64,000 nt of DNA, taken from positions 186,001-250,000 of the forward strand of contig CAVYXC010000005.1 of the NCBI GenBank assembly GCA_963772515.1, read 5' to 3'. Positions within the stretch are counted from its first letter, which is position 1. The number at the start of each line of letters is the position of its first letter. This document shows positions 17,345-24,775 of this stretch, piece after piece. A program made the translations under genes and the position numbers. Under the pieces are notes generated by a model, which was not told the DNA's origin, searched no databases, and was given only the letters and a program-made list of their open reading frames with translations. Source of the DNA: JAFAHD01 sp963772515 (GTDB taxonomy: Bacteria > Vulcanimicrobiota > Vulcanimicrobiia > Eremiobacterales > Eremiobacteraceae).

Positions 17345-17920
17345 ATGGGAACAGCATACACCGCGTTGAATGTGAATGTCATGAGCACGGAGCTTCGCCT
17401 GCGTCTCGGCTGGGCGGCCGTCATCATGCTGTTCTGCGGCGCGGCGGCGCTGTTCGCCATCGACGTCCAGCGCTGGAACGGCAGTGCGGGCGTCGCGTAC
17501 GGCAGCGCGAGGATAGGCTTGCCTGCACCGGACACGCGCTTCGTCACGCTCGCCGGAGCGAAGACCTCGCTGCACGACTACTTCGGCAAGCCGCTGCTGG
17601 TCAATTTCTTCGCCACCTGGTGCGTGCCGTGCAAAGCTGAGCTTTCTTTGATCCAGTCGCGCTACGTCCAACTGCATGCACGCGACCTTCAAGTGCTCGG
17701 CGCCGATCAGCAGGAGGACGCGTCGCAAGTGCGCGCGTTCGTGGCCGCGCATGGCGTGACGTACCCGACGGTCATCGACGGTGGCGCGGCGATCGACGAG
17801 TATGGCGGCCAAGCGATACCAATGTCGCTGTTCATCGATCGGCAAGGGGTACTGCGCGCGGTGCACGTCGGCGAGATGGACGCCGCGATGCTCGACGCCG
17901 ACCTCCAAAAGATCCTGTAG
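17345..17920 (+). CDS. TlpA/ResA-like membrane-anchored thioredoxin
   Basis: 191 residues. An N-terminal transmembrane anchor (about 20-42) is followed by a periplasmic thioredoxin fold with the redox motif WCVPC (FFATWCVPCKAEL), cis-proline in AIPMSLFIDRQG and the AhpC/TSA-Redoxin inserts typical of TlpA. It reduces disulfides of extracytoplasmic proteins such as apocytochromes. GGAGG at 17334-17338, six bases before ATG 17345, fixes the start. It is divergent from marR. Its TAG stop is immediately followed by a copy of the 20-bp palindrome. Confidence 0.88.
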   Translation: MGTAYTALNVNVMSTELRLRLGWAAVIMLFCGAAALFAIDVQRWNGSAGVAYGSARIGLPAPDTRFVTLAGAKTSLHDYFGKPLLVNFFATWCVPCKAELSLIQSRYVQLHARDLQVLGADQQEDASQVRAFVAAHGVTYPTVIDGGAAIDEYGGQAIPMSLFIDRQGVLRAVHVGEMDAAMLDADLQKIL

Positions 17921-17940
17921 CGGTCGAATTTATTCGACCG
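17921..17940. repeat. Dispersed palindrome abutting a stop codon
   Basis: CGGTCGAATTTATTCGACCG begins at the base after the TlpA-like stop codon. The flank CCTGTAG before it is shared with the copy after glcF at 55120. It lies in the 28-bp gap between the convergent tlpA-like gene and thyX, where it could act as a bidirectional mRNA end hairpin. Confidence 0.9.
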
Positions 17941-17948
17941 TCGATCGG

Positions 17949-18719
17949 CTACGCGGCGCCGTTCTTTTTCGCCTTTGATGCGAGCCACTCGCCCGCCGCT
18001 TGCGCATCCTTGATCTGCGCTTTGACCACCGCGATGTAGCGCGGGCAGTTCGGCCCGTCCGGCTCGTGGCAATAGCCGCGCACGCAGGTCGCACCGGCAT
18101 CTTTGAACAGCTCGGGATCTTCGCGTTTGAGGATGCGCAGCACTTGGAACGACATCTCGCGGATCTCCCACTGCGCCATGTTGCACGTGCGCAACGTCAA
18201 GAACTCGTACCACGCGCGCGCGTTGCCCGACACGACGAGTTGGCTTGCGGTCGCGTTGGGAAGGATGAAGCGCGCGTCTTCGCCCGGTATGCCGGCGTCG
18301 AGCATCGTCTGATACAACGCGCCGATCTCGCCCATGAGCTGATCGAATCTGTCGGACACATCCGGCAGCGATGCGATCTTCTTCGGCTTCACGTACGGGA
18401 ACTCGGCGTTCTTGAACGCCAGATAACGCTGGCTTTGCTGATCGAACTGCAGATGCCGGTGGCGCACGAGCTGATGCGTCGCGGCGCGCGACAATCCGGT
18501 GACTCCGAACACGTAGATGTTGTGCTCGAGGGTTGAGTGATGGCCGGCCGAGCGCACGCGGTCGACGGTCTTAATCATGTCTTGAGGTTTGCTGCGCCAG
18601 CGCTCGACGATCGCATCCGGGGCGTTTGCTGAGTAGCACGTACGCGCAGCGGTGGCCGTCATCGCGGTGGGCGATGGGGACTTCTCCAGCAGGGTCACGC
18701 GGACGGTTACGTCGGGCAT
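17949..18719 (-). CDS. thyX: FAD-dependent thymidylate synthase
   Basis: 256 residues. Makes dTMP from dUMP using methylene-tetrahydrofolate, NADPH and FAD. The ThyX signature RHRx7S is present as RHRHLQFDQQSQRY (about residue 84), with the upstream HHSTLEHN motif and the C-terminal LRTCNMAQWEIRE substrate-binding segment. It replaces ThyA; no thyA is in the window. ATG 18719 begins a frame matching the family N-terminus. Convergent with the TlpA-like gene. Confidence 0.94.
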   Translation of the reverse strand: MPDVTVRVTLLEKSPSPTAMTATAARTCYSANAPDAIVERWRSKPQDMIKTVDRVRSAGHHSTLEHNIYVFGVTGLSRAATHQLVRHRHLQFDQQSQRYLAFKNAEFPYVKPKKIASLPDVSDRFDQLMGEIGALYQTMLDAGIPGEDARFILPNATASQLVVSGNARAWYEFLTLRTCNMAQWEIREMSFQVLRILKREDPELFKDAGATCVRGYCHEPDGPNCPRYIAVVKAQIKDAQAAGEWLASKAKKNGAA

Positions 18720-18949
18720 AGCGGGACGCGTTTCGCCTTGCGGAGCGGGCTGTCCGCCTGTGCGCGAAACGTCTTATAGAAGCGCTTGGCTGCATGCATG
18801 CTTGTGCCAGAAGGCGGGAAAGAGCGCGCGGATTGGGTAAACGCTTTATTGTATGGGGGGTCCGGACCCGTATGCTCGCTTTTCAGTCACGCGACGAGCC
18901 GGGATCACGCCCCGACCATTTAGAGGACACCACTTTAGGAGGACAGGAC

Positions 18950-20302
18950 TTGAAGAGAGTTTACACTAGTTTCGCGGTGGCAGCGCTGGCAGCGGCCGGC
19001 ATGCTGATCGCGACAGCGCCGACCCTGGCGCAGGGCACCGATCAACTGGTTGCCCCGCAAGTGGTGGCCGATTCGATGGGCTCCATGAATTTCGGCTCGC
19101 CGCCGTCCGGCGAGATTCCCATCCTTTATAACGATCACCACGTCTATGCCAACCCCAGCGAGCTCAAGCAGAACCGCACCCTCGCCGCCCTCGTGAAGAA
19201 CGGCGTGATCCTCGTGCCCCTGCGCAGCATGTTCGAAGCGATGGGCGCCACGGTTGCATGGGATGCGGCCAGCAAAACCGCCACGGCCAGCAAGGAAGGC
19301 GCTTCCGTGCAGGTGACGCTCGGCAAGACCGAAGCCGTCATCAACGGCGAGTCGCGTCCGCTCGACGTGCCGCCTGAGATGTACAAGGGTGCGCTCGTCG
19401 TGCCCGTGCGCGTGATGTCCGAAGCGCTAGGCGCATATGTCCAATGGGTGCCCGACCGTCGTATCACCGTCGTGCGTTATATCCCGCCGACGCCGGTGCC
19501 GACGCCGCCGCCCACGCCGCCGCCGACCCCGGTCCCGACGCCGGCTCCCACCGCGACGCCGACGCCTGCTCCGGCCGCACCGAGCTATCTCGGCTTCGTG
19601 CAGGGCGCGTACGTCTTCCACCGCGTTTCCAACGAGTTCGCCGCGCAAGCGACGACGACGGGCAGCTACCAGTACTCAGGCGCGTTGCTGTTCGATCCGT
19701 TCGCGATCAAGGCTCAACTCAGCAGCGATCAGTACACCTCGACGACCAACGGCGTGATTCCGACGCCGGTGACCGTGTGCGACCCGTCGCTCTCGCCCAA
19801 CCCGGCGACCCCGGGCGGCCCCGCGACGTACTTCAACACGATCGACGGCGGCCAGTGCTACGTGCCACCGTTCAACGCCCGCCAAACGCTCGCTCAGGTA
19901 CGCTTGGAGTACAAGATCTTCAATCCGCGTGTCTACATCGGCGCTGCGTATGCGGGTGCCGCGACCAACTACGGCTATCCCAAGCTCAACGGCTTCGGGT
20001 TCGGCCTCGAGAAGCTGCCGGACCTCAACAATACGTTCACGCTGCACGGATCGTACTTCTACTATCCGAGCATGGCGGCGAATTACACGGTCAACGACCC
20101 GAATAGCCCGAACTTCAACGTGACCTACAGACAGCAGTACCACCTGCAGTCCTACGACGTCGGCCTTGACTACGTGTTCAGCAAGACCTTCCCGGTCTAT
20201 CTGTACGCGGGTTGGGATGGCGACATCTACGTCGCGCAAAACGCGGCGCCGATCAACCAGACCCACTCGGGTCCGTACGTCGGCCTCGGATTCCGCTTCT
20301 AG
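18950..20302 (+). CDS. Surface protein: copper-amine-oxidase-type N-terminal domain, Pro/Thr linker, outer-membrane barrel
   Basis: 450 residues from a TTG start preceded by AGGAGG at 18937-18942 (7-base spacing). A signal peptide ending ...LAQ is followed by a Cu_amine_oxidN1-like (stalk) domain (YVNP-type motif YANPSELKQNRTLAALVKNG, VPLRSMFEAMGATVAWD, VPVRVMSEALGAYVQW), a PTPVPTPPPTP-type linker (about 180-205) and a beta-strand-rich C-terminal domain ending in VGLGFRF, the terminal phenylalanine typical of outer membrane barrels. Paralogous to the next gene. Possible roles are envelope spacing, adhesion or transport; the function is not known. Confidence 0.8.
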   Translation: MKRVYTSFAVAALAAAGMLIATAPTLAQGTDQLVAPQVVADSMGSMNFGSPPSGEIPILYNDHHVYANPSELKQNRTLAALVKNGVILVPLRSMFEAMGATVAWDAASKTATASKEGASVQVTLGKTEAVINGESRPLDVPPEMYKGALVVPVRVMSEALGAYVQWVPDRRITVVRYIPPTPVPTPPPTPPPTPVPTPAPTATPTPAPAAPSYLGFVQGAYVFHRVSNEFAAQATTTGSYQYSGALLFDPFAIKAQLSSDQYTSTTNGVIPTPVTVCDPSLSPNPATPGGPATYFNTIDGGQCYVPPFNARQTLAQVRLEYKIFNPRVYIGAAYAGAATNYGYPKLNGFGFGLEKLPDLNNTFTLHGSYFYYPSMAANYTVNDPNSPNFNVTYRQQYHLQSYDVGLDYVFSKTFPVYLYAGWDGDIYVAQNAAPINQTHSGPYVGLGFRF

Positions 20303-20313
20303 GCGGATGGCCA

Positions 20314-20333
20314 CGGTCGAGTAAACTCGACCG
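20314..20333. repeat. Dispersed palindrome with compensatory base change
   Basis: CGGTCGAGTAAACTCGACCG lies 11 bases after the stop of the upstream barrel gene. Relative to the consensus, one arm changes A to G and the other T to C, so the 9-bp stem stays perfect. This suggests selection for the hairpin rather than for the primary sequence. Confidence 0.85.
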
Positions 20334-20345
20334 CTCCATGACGAT

Positions 20346-20384
20346 CGAAGGCGGCGCGTCATCTGCGCCGCCTTCGGTGTTTTC
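20346..20384 (+). terminator. Rho-independent terminator after first barrel gene
   Basis: A 12-bp perfect stem (20346-20357 with 20365-20376), a 7-base loop and GTGTTTT after it. It ends transcription of the gene ending at 20302. Confidence 0.85.
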
Positions 20385-20703
20385 TAACGCCGCGATGCGA
20401 CGGCGAAAAAAAGATGAGTCTTTTTGTGCCGGCCGGCGTCTTTTCGAGTGTCCCGCATCCGCAGACCGGCTTGCGGCGGAAACCCGCACTGCGGGAGGGC
20501 TTGCCGTTCCGCAGGGGAAAGGTCCTTTGATGCGGCCTTCGTGCGAGTGCTTCCGTACCGTTGAGGGTTGCTTTTTTGGGGACGCGAGACCCGCTGTCTC
20601 CCGCTCACGGGTTACAAGCGGCAAGACGAGCCGGGTCGATCGTTACCTGCGGAGCAAAATAAATGTCAGGATTTTATTCACTTCGCGCCAGGAGGGTAAC
20701 AGG
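20385..20703. other. Non-coding leader region upstream of the second barrel gene
   Basis: About 320 bases between a strong terminator and the ribosome site at 20691-20696. No convincing gene is visible in either strand. It holds several GC-rich inverted segments, T-runs (TTTTTTGGGG near 20573) and the motif GACGAGCCGGG near 20625, which also occurs upstream of the paralogous gene near 18894. It may hold a promoter, a structured 5' leader or a small RNA. I recognise no known riboswitch class. Confidence 0.4.
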
Positions 20704-22164
20704 TTGAGAAAACTCCACGTCGCGGCCTTCGCAACGGCATTGTTTGTCGCTGCGGGGATCGCACCCAGCTTCGCTGACGGTTCGGCTGTCAACGTTGCCG
20801 CGGTCAATGCGACGATCGCGTCCGGAACGGCAACTTTGGCAACGTCCGGCATGCAGGTCGCAGCTGACTTCGGCTCGCCGCCGTCGGGCGAGATCCCGAT
20901 TTTGTATAACGACCATCATGTGTACGCGAACCCGAGCCGTTTGAAGCAGAACCGCACGCTTGCGGCGCTGGTCAAGAACGGCGTCATCATGGTTCCGTTG
21001 CGCAGCATGTTCGAAGAGATGGGCGCCACCGTCAGCTTTGACAACGCCAGCAAGACCGTCACCGCGCAAAAGCCCGGTGCCTCGGTCCAAGTGACGCTCG
21101 GCAAGAGCGAAGCTGTGATCAACGGCGAGTCGCGTCCGCTCGACGTGCCGCCCGAGATCTACAAGGGCGTGCTCGTCGTGCCGGTGCGCGTCATGTCTGA
21201 GGCGCTCGGCGCATACGTGCAGTGGGTAGGCGATCGCCGGATCACCGTCGTGCGGTATATCCCGCCGACGCCGGTTCCGACGCCGCCGCCGACGCCGGTT
21301 CCGACGCCGGTTCCGACGCTCGCTCCCACACCGACACCAACGCCGAAACCGATCGTGCACCGCGGCTTCATCCAAGCCGGGCTGCGCGCTGGCCGCACGT
21401 ACAACGAGTACGCCGCCGGACAGAGCGACATCGGCGTGGGCCAGTCGTACGTCGGAGCGGGCGCATACGAGATCGCGGATTGGGCCTTCAAGATCGATTG
21501 GGTCCAAGACAGCTACAAATCGACGGTCAACGGCGTCGTGCCGGCTTCCGTCACGGGTCAGCCGATCTGCACGCCAGGCGTCCAGCAGGGGCCGGGCGCG
21601 ATACCGGCTGGAACTCCGACGACGATCTTCAACACGATCGATGGCGGCCAGTGCTTCACGAACCCGTTCAAAGGCCGCGATTCGAACGTCGATGTCCGCG
21701 CCGAGTATAAGATCTGGAAACCGGCGAACATGTACATCCTCGGCGCCTACGGACAAGAGAGCTACAACACCGGCTTCCCGAACCTGCATGGCTGGGGCGG
21801 CGGTCTTGAGATCTTGCCGCGGCTGGATCAGCCGGGCGGTCTGACGTACTACGGCTCTGTGCTCGACTTCCCGTCGAACCAGGGCAACTACACGGTGAGC
21901 GATGCGTTCAGTCCGAACTTCGGCAACGTGTATCGCCTGCAGTACAACATCGTGAAATACGACGTCGGACTGCAGTACACGTTCGCGAATCCGTTCTACC
22001 TCTACGCTGGCTGGGGCGGTGACAACCAACATGGCAACTCCGTCACCGTCGTCACCTGCAGCGGTGCAGGCGCCGTCAACGGCGGCACGTGCCCGCCGAA
22101 TCCGGCGACGACGTTCAGCCACACGCACGCGGGCTACTACGCCGGCTTAGGCTTCAAGTTCTGA
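20704..22164 (+). CDS. Paralogous surface protein: copper-amine-oxidase-type domain, Pro/Thr linker, barrel
   Basis: 486 residues from TTG 20704, with GGAGGG 7 bases upstream, the same start architecture as its paralog. The signal peptide ends ...SFADG. The stalk domain is nearly identical to that of the preceding gene (ILYNDHHVYANPSRLKQNRT, ESRPLDVPPEIYKG), the linker is built from PTPVPTPP units, and the barrel-like domain diverges more and ends in AGLGFKF. The stronger conservation of the N-terminal domain points to a shared periplasmic partner with distinct outer-membrane parts. Function unknown. Confidence 0.8.
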   Translation: MRKLHVAAFATALFVAAGIAPSFADGSAVNVAAVNATIASGTATLATSGMQVAADFGSPPSGEIPILYNDHHVYANPSRLKQNRTLAALVKNGVIMVPLRSMFEEMGATVSFDNASKTVTAQKPGASVQVTLGKSEAVINGESRPLDVPPEIYKGVLVVPVRVMSEALGAYVQWVGDRRITVVRYIPPTPVPTPPPTPVPTPVPTLAPTPTPTPKPIVHRGFIQAGLRAGRTYNEYAAGQSDIGVGQSYVGAGAYEIADWAFKIDWVQDSYKSTVNGVVPASVTGQPICTPGVQQGPGAIPAGTPTTIFNTIDGGQCFTNPFKGRDSNVDVRAEYKIWKPANMYILGAYGQESYNTGFPNLHGWGGGLEILPRLDQPGGLTYYGSVLDFPSNQGNYTVSDAFSPNFGNVYRLQYNIVKYDVGLQYTFANPFYLYAGWGGDNQHGNSVTVVTCSGAGAVNGGTCPPNPATTFSHTHAGYYAGLGFKF

Positions 22165-22182
22165 GCTGGATCCTCCAAGACA

Positions 22183-22212
22183 AGAGCGCCTCCGCGGAGG
22201 CGCTCTTTTTCT
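22183..22212 (+). terminator. Rho-independent terminator
   Basis: Perfect inverted repeat AGAGCGCCT...AGGCGCTCT followed by TTTTTC, 18 bases after the stop of the second barrel gene. Confidence 0.9.
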
Positions 22213-22234
22213 TCGCCTCGAAAGGACCGGCATT

Positions 22235-22927
22235 ATGCATGACATCACCAACCGGGCCCGCTTCCTTCGCGCCGGCGGCGCCGCGCTGGTCGGCGGCTTG
22301 CTCGCAGCCGAGCCGGCGCGCTCGGCCCCTGCGGCGGGCTCGCAACTGACGCCCGACGAGGCGCTAAAACGGCTGACCGATGGCAATCGGCGCTATATGA
22401 CGGATTCGGCGATCAACTGCAACGACAACTACAACCGCAGGCTCGAGACCGCCAGCGGCCAGATGCCGTTCGCAATCGTCTTGAGCTGTTCGGATTCGCG
22501 CGTGCCGGCGGAGATCGTCTTCGATCAGCGAGTCGGCGACCTGTTCCTCATCAGGGTGGCCGGCAACATCGCAGAGCCCGCCGGCATCGCCAGCATCGAG
22601 TATGCGGTGAGCCACTTCCACTCGCCGCTGCTCATGGTCATCGGCCATGAGAGCTGCGGCGCCGTCGATGCGACGCTCGGCGTCCTGGCGGGCGGCAGCA
22701 AGCCGCCGGGCCACATCGCCACGCTCACCGACGCCATCGCGCCGGCGATCCGAAAAGTGCCGGAAGGGCCGGATCAACTGGATCAGGCGGTGCGCGCGAA
22801 TGCGCGCTATGTGGCCGCTGACCTGCCCGAGGAATCGACGATTATCGCCGACGCCGTGCGCGCGAACACGCTGCGTATCCTAGCCGCGTATTACAGCTTC
22901 GCTGACGGCTCCATCGCGGTCATCTAG
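22235..22927 (+). CDS. Beta-class carbonic anhydrase with export signal
   Basis: 230 residues. Interconverts CO2 and bicarbonate with zinc. Ligand motifs are CSDSR (about 87) and the pair in GHESCGA (about 138), the Cys2His pattern of beta carbonic anhydrases. The N-terminus (RARFLRAGGAALVGGLLA) looks like a signal peptide, Tat-like but lacking a twin arginine, so a periplasmic location is inferred. Start ATG 22235 follows GAAAGGACC. It is a monocistronic unit between a terminator and convergent genes. Confidence 0.9.
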   Translation: MHDITNRARFLRAGGAALVGGLLAAEPARSAPAAGSQLTPDEALKRLTDGNRRYMTDSAINCNDNYNRRLETASGQMPFAIVLSCSDSRVPAEIVFDQRVGDLFLIRVAGNIAEPAGIASIEYAVSHFHSPLLMVIGHESCGAVDATLGVLAGGSKPPGHIATLTDAIAPAIRKVPEGPDQLDQAVRANARYVAADLPEESTIIADAVRANTLRILAAYYSFADGSIAVI

Positions 22928-22942
22928 CGCCCAGGAGAGCTC

Positions 22943-23512
22943 CTAGCGCCGCACCTTGGGGTAGAGCGACGTGCCGACACTGGCCTGCGGATCGAGCAGG
23001 GCGGCGGCGGACATGTCGAAGGCCGGCAGCGGGTGATAGCTTGCGAGCATCTCGCGCGCCTCAAAACCCTTCCGGGTCGCCGGATAACGCAGCTCGAGGA
23101 AGATCAAATAGCCGAGCGCCAGGTCGTCGGTGAACGCCTGCTGTTTGCTCTGCAAGAACTTCGCGTAGTCCAGCACGGCGCCGGGCAGCCACGTGTCCGA
23201 GGGATAACGGTCGGCCCAGATCGCCAGCGCGTCTTCGACCGCCGTCATGCGCGAGCGCTGCATCGGCAGCGCCAGGGGAGACGTGCCTTCCAGGTCCATG
23301 TCGCGGATCGCGTTGCGCACCCCAAGATTGCTAAGCCGTTCGGGTCCGAAATACTCGTCCGCAGGCGCTTGGCGAGAGGACGTCAGGCGCGGCGCGGCCA
23401 CCGGCACCACCAGCCACGACCCGCTGTCGAGCGGAGCGGCTGTAGCTGGCGCGGGGACGTACAGGGAGAGCAAAAAGATGGCCGCGAGGGCGGCGGCGCG
23501 GAGCGCGTGCAT
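22943..23512 (-). CDS. Secreted protein of unknown function, paralog of the next gene
   Basis: 189 residues with a clear signal peptide (LAAIFLLSLYVPAPATAAP). The mature part shares with the adjacent gene the pattern APADEYFG, LG-x-x-N-x-IRD, then an alanine-rich helical region with WADRYPSDTWLP. I recognise no named domain. The helical, repeat-like character might be TPR-like, which is only a guess. Same strand as its paralog with a 61-base gap, so the two are probably co-transcribed. Confidence 0.7.
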   Translation of the reverse strand: MHALRAAALAAIFLLSLYVPAPATAAPLDSGSWLVVPVAAPRLTSSRQAPADEYFGPERLSNLGVRNAIRDMDLEGTSPLALPMQRSRMTAVEDALAIWADRYPSDTWLPGAVLDYAKFLQSKQQAFTDDLALGYLIFLELRYPATRKGFEAREMLASYHPLPAFDMSAAALLDPQASVGTSLYPKVRR

Positions 23513-23550
23513 GCCCGACCGCGCTTCTCAAAGCCGCTTGCGGCGGCCTC

Positions 23551-23590
23551 CCGTTATTGGTTGCTTGCGCCCGTTACTGGTTGCTTGCGC
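23551..23590. repeat. 20-bp tandem duplication at gene end
   Basis: 23551-23570 and 23571-23590 are identical except for one T/C change. The right-hand copy contains the stop and last codons of the minus-strand gene ending at 23574, so the end of that gene was duplicated downstream. Confidence 0.85.
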
Positions 23591-24074
23591 CGCTCGCCGC
23601 GGGCGCCTGGCTTTGTCCTGCCGGCGGATCGACGGCCGGATCCGGAGCGACCATCGTCGGCGTCTCCACGTGCGCCAAGACCGCATATTTCGTCTTGGGG
23701 AACTGCTTGAACAGCAGGTTGCGGCAGCGGTCGGCCATCGCGTTAGCCTCTGGCGTGTGCATCCGCCAGAAGAGGTGAGACATCTCGTAAGCGCGTTTGG
23801 GGATCCACGAGTCGTGCGGATATTTCGCCGCCCAGTCCTCCATCGCGTCTTCGGCCGCTGACAGCGCGCCGATCAGACGGGAGGCAAGCGACGGGTCGAA
23901 GTTCTCGCGCTGTTCGGTGTCTCGGATCAGGTTGTCTATGCCCAGCGTGCTGATCTTCTGCCTGCCGAAATACTCGTCGGCAGGCGCGACGGCCAGCTTT
24001 TGATCGGCCAACGCCGGCAGCGCGAACAGCGCAGCGCAGCAGAGGGCGAAAGAGATGCGAAGGGCGGCGTTCAT
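23574..24074 (-). CDS. Secreted protein of unknown function, paralog of the previous gene
   Basis: 166 residues from ATG 24074 with a signal peptide (LRISFALCCAALFALPALAD). The mature part has APADEYFGRQKISTLGIDN, IRDTEQRE and WAAKYPHDSWIPKRAYEMS, matching the neighbouring paralog, then a Pro/Ala-rich tail ending ASGASNQ. An upstream GTG at 24116 is possible but would bury the signal peptide. No function is recognised. Probably exported to the periplasm or cell surface. Confidence 0.7.
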   Translation of the reverse strand: MNAALRISFALCCAALFALPALADQKLAVAPADEYFGRQKISTLGIDNLIRDTEQRENFDPSLASRLIGALSAAEDAMEDWAAKYPHDSWIPKRAYEMSHLFWRMHTPEANAMADRCRNLLFKQFPKTKYAVLAHVETPTMVAPDPAVDPPAGQSQAPAASGASNQ

Positions 24075-24145
24075 GGCTCGCGTTTGACCTCGTCGGGCGA
24101 AAGGGTACCCCACCACGATTATATTGAGTATCGGCAGAACGCGGC

Positions 24146-24775
24146 GTGTTTCCGGTCACGGAAAGGCCCCCGCCTTCCAAGCCCGAAAACCAGCGCGCCG
24201 TGCCAGACTATTTGGCCCATGAGGGTCTCGAACATGCCCGCGCGGCGCAGGAGCATGTCGAAGGCACCTCCGACCCCTTTTTGCGTTACGTGCCGGTCAC
24301 CGCTGCGGTGCTGGCGGTATGCGCCGGTCTATCGAGTTTGGTCGGCAACCGGCTGGCCGAGGCCATGCTGTCATCGGGCAGCCAAGCGGTGCTCGCCCAG
24401 ACCCAAGCCGCCGATCTGTGGAACGAGTACGAAGCGGACAGCCTGAAAGCCCACATCGACGTCGGCGCCGAGGCGCTCGCGCCGAATGCGAAGGTGCGGC
24501 AACAGCTGCACGAGGACGAGATCAAATATCGCAACCGGCAGACGCCGCTGAGCGTCGAGGCACGGGCGCTCGAGGACGAGCGCACCGCCACGCTGACGAA
24601 AATGGATAAGGCGGAAGCCAAGAAGCTCGACATGGACGTCGCCACCGCGCTTTTTCAAGTCTCGATCGTGCTGGCTTCGATCGCGGCGATCGTCAAGCGT
24701 TCGCCGCTGTTCATCGTCGGCATCATCGGTGGTGCGATAGGCATCGCGTTTTGCGTCGTCGGACTGCTGCGCTGA
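24146..24775 (+). CDS. DUF4337-type membrane protein
   Basis: 209 residues from GTG 24146, with an alternative GTG at 24200. A predicted membrane segment at about 50-68 (VPVTAAVLAVCAGLSSLVG), a central charged coiled-coil region (about 85-165) and two C-terminal membrane segments fit the DUF4337 pattern; the function of that family is unknown. It overlaps the start of the next gene, so co-translation is likely. Confidence 0.7.
   Translation: MFPVTERPPPSKPENQRAVPDYLAHEGLEHARAAQEHVEGTSDPFLRYVPVTAAVLAVCAGLSSLVGNRLAEAMLSSGSQAVLAQTQAADLWNEYEADSLKAHIDVGAEALAPNAKVRQQLHEDEIKYRNRQTPLSVEARALEDERTATLTKMDKAEAKKLDMDVATALFQVSIVLASIAAIVKRSPLFIVGIIGGAIGIAFCVVGLLR

Noticed and set aside
20385..20703. tRNA, 6S-like RNA or cobalamin/cyclic-di-GMP riboswitch in the barrel-gene leader
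   Set aside because: None of the conserved core sequences of these classes could be recognised.
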